From contig NZ_BMXI01000014.1 in assembly GCF_014651675.1 (NCBI RefSeq), forward strand, positions 1 to 64,000: 64,000 nucleotides of DNA. Reading direction: 5' to 3'. Origin of the DNA: Roseibacillus persicicus. Its GTDB lineage: Bacteria; Verrucomicrobiota; Verrucomicrobiia; Verrucomicrobiales; Akkermansiaceae. Within the stretch, counting starts at the first letter, position 1; every line of letters starts with the position of its first letter. Below the pieces are notes generated by a model that saw nothing but the letters and a program-made list of their open reading frames with translations, was not told the DNA's origin and searched no databases. Position numbers and translations under genes: made by a program. Shown here in pieces: positions 63,107-64,000 of this stretch.

Positions 63107-64000
63107 ATGGCTGGCTTCGATGCTCCTTTTTTTGAAAAGCTCTGGGCGGCGTGCTACTCGCGCTATCGCCGACCGGTTGAGGGGGTGCTCCTTCCAGAGG
63201 ATGTGACCAAGGAAAGGGTCGTGGAACTTTGGGATCGCCTGATGAGCCGTTATCCCCAATTGCCGGGCAAGCCCGCGTTCTCCGCCGCTTTGCTCGATGA
63301 AGCTTATGAGGGCTCCCGACACCAGGTCCGGGGTGAGCGCACGGAAAACGCGGACCCCCAGCGGCATCACGACCCCGACGACCAGCGCTACGAGGCGAAT
63401 CTGGATTTGGACAAGCTGCAGCAGCGCAGCGCGGACGACTCCTTCGTGGATCGTGAGTGGAATCTCTTGGCGCCCCTGCTCCGTCCCTTTGGTTTCGCAA
63501 CCCTTGGTCGCAAAGGGATTCGAGACCACGATGCCGAGGATGTCTTCATCGAGACCTTTGCCGAGTTGCCCCGTCTCAAAGGCTCCGACCAACGGGCTCC
63601 GATTGAAACGATCAGTCTTTTCGAGGAGATTATTCCGCTCTTTACCAAGATGCTGCAGTTCCGATCCATTGATTGGCGTCGCAGGCAGTCCGCGCTCAAG
63701 AACCAGCCCAATACCCAGCATTCCTATGAAGATCTGACCGAGGAGCAGGAGAATCGGCGTCAATTCGAGGACAAGTCCGCCCGGGTCTTCGGAGATCCTG
63801 CCGACCTGACCTTCGACCGTATTTATGAGCTGTGTGAGGAAGAGCTCACGGCCTTGGAGTGGGAGCTGGTCTTCGCCATTCACGTCGGACAGACCCACAC
63901 TATGGGCGAGCTTTTGGACGAGAAAGAGATTTTGGGCAAACTGGCGCTTAAGCCCACGGATTCAACCTCCAAAAAGCGTCGGGTCCTCAACGAGCATCTT
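63107..64000 (+). CDS. sigma-factor-like protein, cut by the window edge
   Basis: An open frame of 298 codons runs from the ATG at 63107 to the last base with no stop, so the gene continues beyond the window. Residues about 130-210 resemble sigma-70 region 2: DHDAEDVFIETFAELPRL recalls the core-binding helix and MLQFRSIDWRRRQSALKN the -10 recognition helix. Near the end, ELCEEELTALEWELVFAIHV with TMGELL recalls region 4, although its helix-turn-helix is weak. The N-terminus (ACYSRYRRPVEGVLLPEDV) is unusual. A divergent ECF-type sigma factor or a related regulator is the best guess. It starts 256 bp after rpsA, beyond a terminator. Confidence 0.65.
   Translation, partial: MAGFDAPFFEKLWAACYSRYRRPVEGVLLPEDVTKERVVELWDRLMSRYPQLPGKPAFSAALLDEAYEGSRHQVRGERTENADPQRHHDPDDQRYEANLDLDKLQQRSADDSFVDREWNLLAPLLRPFGFATLGRKGIRDHDAEDVFIETFAELPRLKGSDQRAPIETISLFEEIIPLFTKMLQFRSIDWRRRQSALKNQPNTQHSYEDLTEEQENRRQFEDKSARVFGDPADLTFDRIYELCEEELTALEWELVFAIHVGQTHTMGELLDEKEILGKLALKPTDSTSKKRRVLNEHL

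Noticed and set aside
62999-63898. 299-codon minus-strand frame
   Set aside because: The opposite-strand frame 63107-64000 has sigma-like motifs and better protein character, so this one is treated as its shadow.

Overview
This window looks like chromosomal DNA of a heterotrophic, probably aquatic member of the Verrucomicrobiota (class Verrucomicrobiia). The evidence is three proteins with PEP-CTERM tails (IPEP followed by a hydrophobic stretch and an Arg cluster), a Verru_Chthon cassette protein A, a DUF6607 protein beside a TonB-dependent receptor, several secreted proteins ending in a short 'FYRV/FFRL' C-terminal module, a sulfatase, and secreted glycan-active enzymes. Coding density is high, with many short or overlapping junctions. 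I see no prophage, CRISPR array or complete insertion sequence.

Region by region. 1-7.9 kb: a large secreted glycoside hydrolase lacking its 5' end, recQ, a non-coding stretch holding two 336-bp tandem repeats, and a sulfatase. 7.9-14.2 kb: ychF, a lipoprotein, a secreted beta-helix protein and transketolase. 14.5-17.5 kb: a tight operon of a CPBP protease, thiL and a DUF445 protein. 17.5-24.4 kb: a GH97 glycosidase and a two-gene unit encoding a PEP-CTERM protein and a 1151-residue thrombospondin-type-3-repeat protein. 24.5-33.8 kb: a HupE-like membrane protein, then a minus-strand run that looks like a heme or iron uptake locus: AraC regulator, 50-codon coupled ORF, HemS/HutX-like protein, DUF6607, TonB-dependent receptor, two secreted proteins and TonB. 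33.9-40.3 kb: cvfB, the Verru_Chthon protein A unit and a PEP-CTERM protein. 40.3-46.3 kb: ispE, rpe, an LTxxQ-type envelope protein translationally coupled to a parvulin, lipA, a CYTH protein and a lipoprotein acid phosphatase. 46.3-54.1 kb: a complete fructose PTS (LacI-type regulator, EIIA-HPr-EI fusion, 1-phosphofructokinase, EIIBC) followed by an OprB-type outer-membrane porin. 54.2-64 kb: uppP, a nuclease, hisF, an abundant outer-membrane barrel, GDPD, a DUF1080 protein, a family-4-like uracil-DNA glycosylase without iron-sulfur cysteines, a PUR-alpha protein, tRNA-Arg(ACG), rpsA, and the start of a sigma-factor-like gene cut by the window edge.

The clearest physiology is glycan use (sulfatase, GH97, GH-A/CBM6 enzyme, DUF1080, beta-helix protein), fructose import through a dedicated porin, and TonB-dependent heme or iron uptake. 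The most unusual observations are a 13-bp extension of the tRNA-Arg acceptor stem followed by a T tract, an AraC regulator whose coding signal extends past its first ordinary start codon, a coupled 50-codon ORF heading the heme-like operon, the cysteine-poor uracil-DNA glycosylase, the tandem intergenic repeat, and the sigma-like partial gene. Functions are inferred from sequence reading only; no database search was run.
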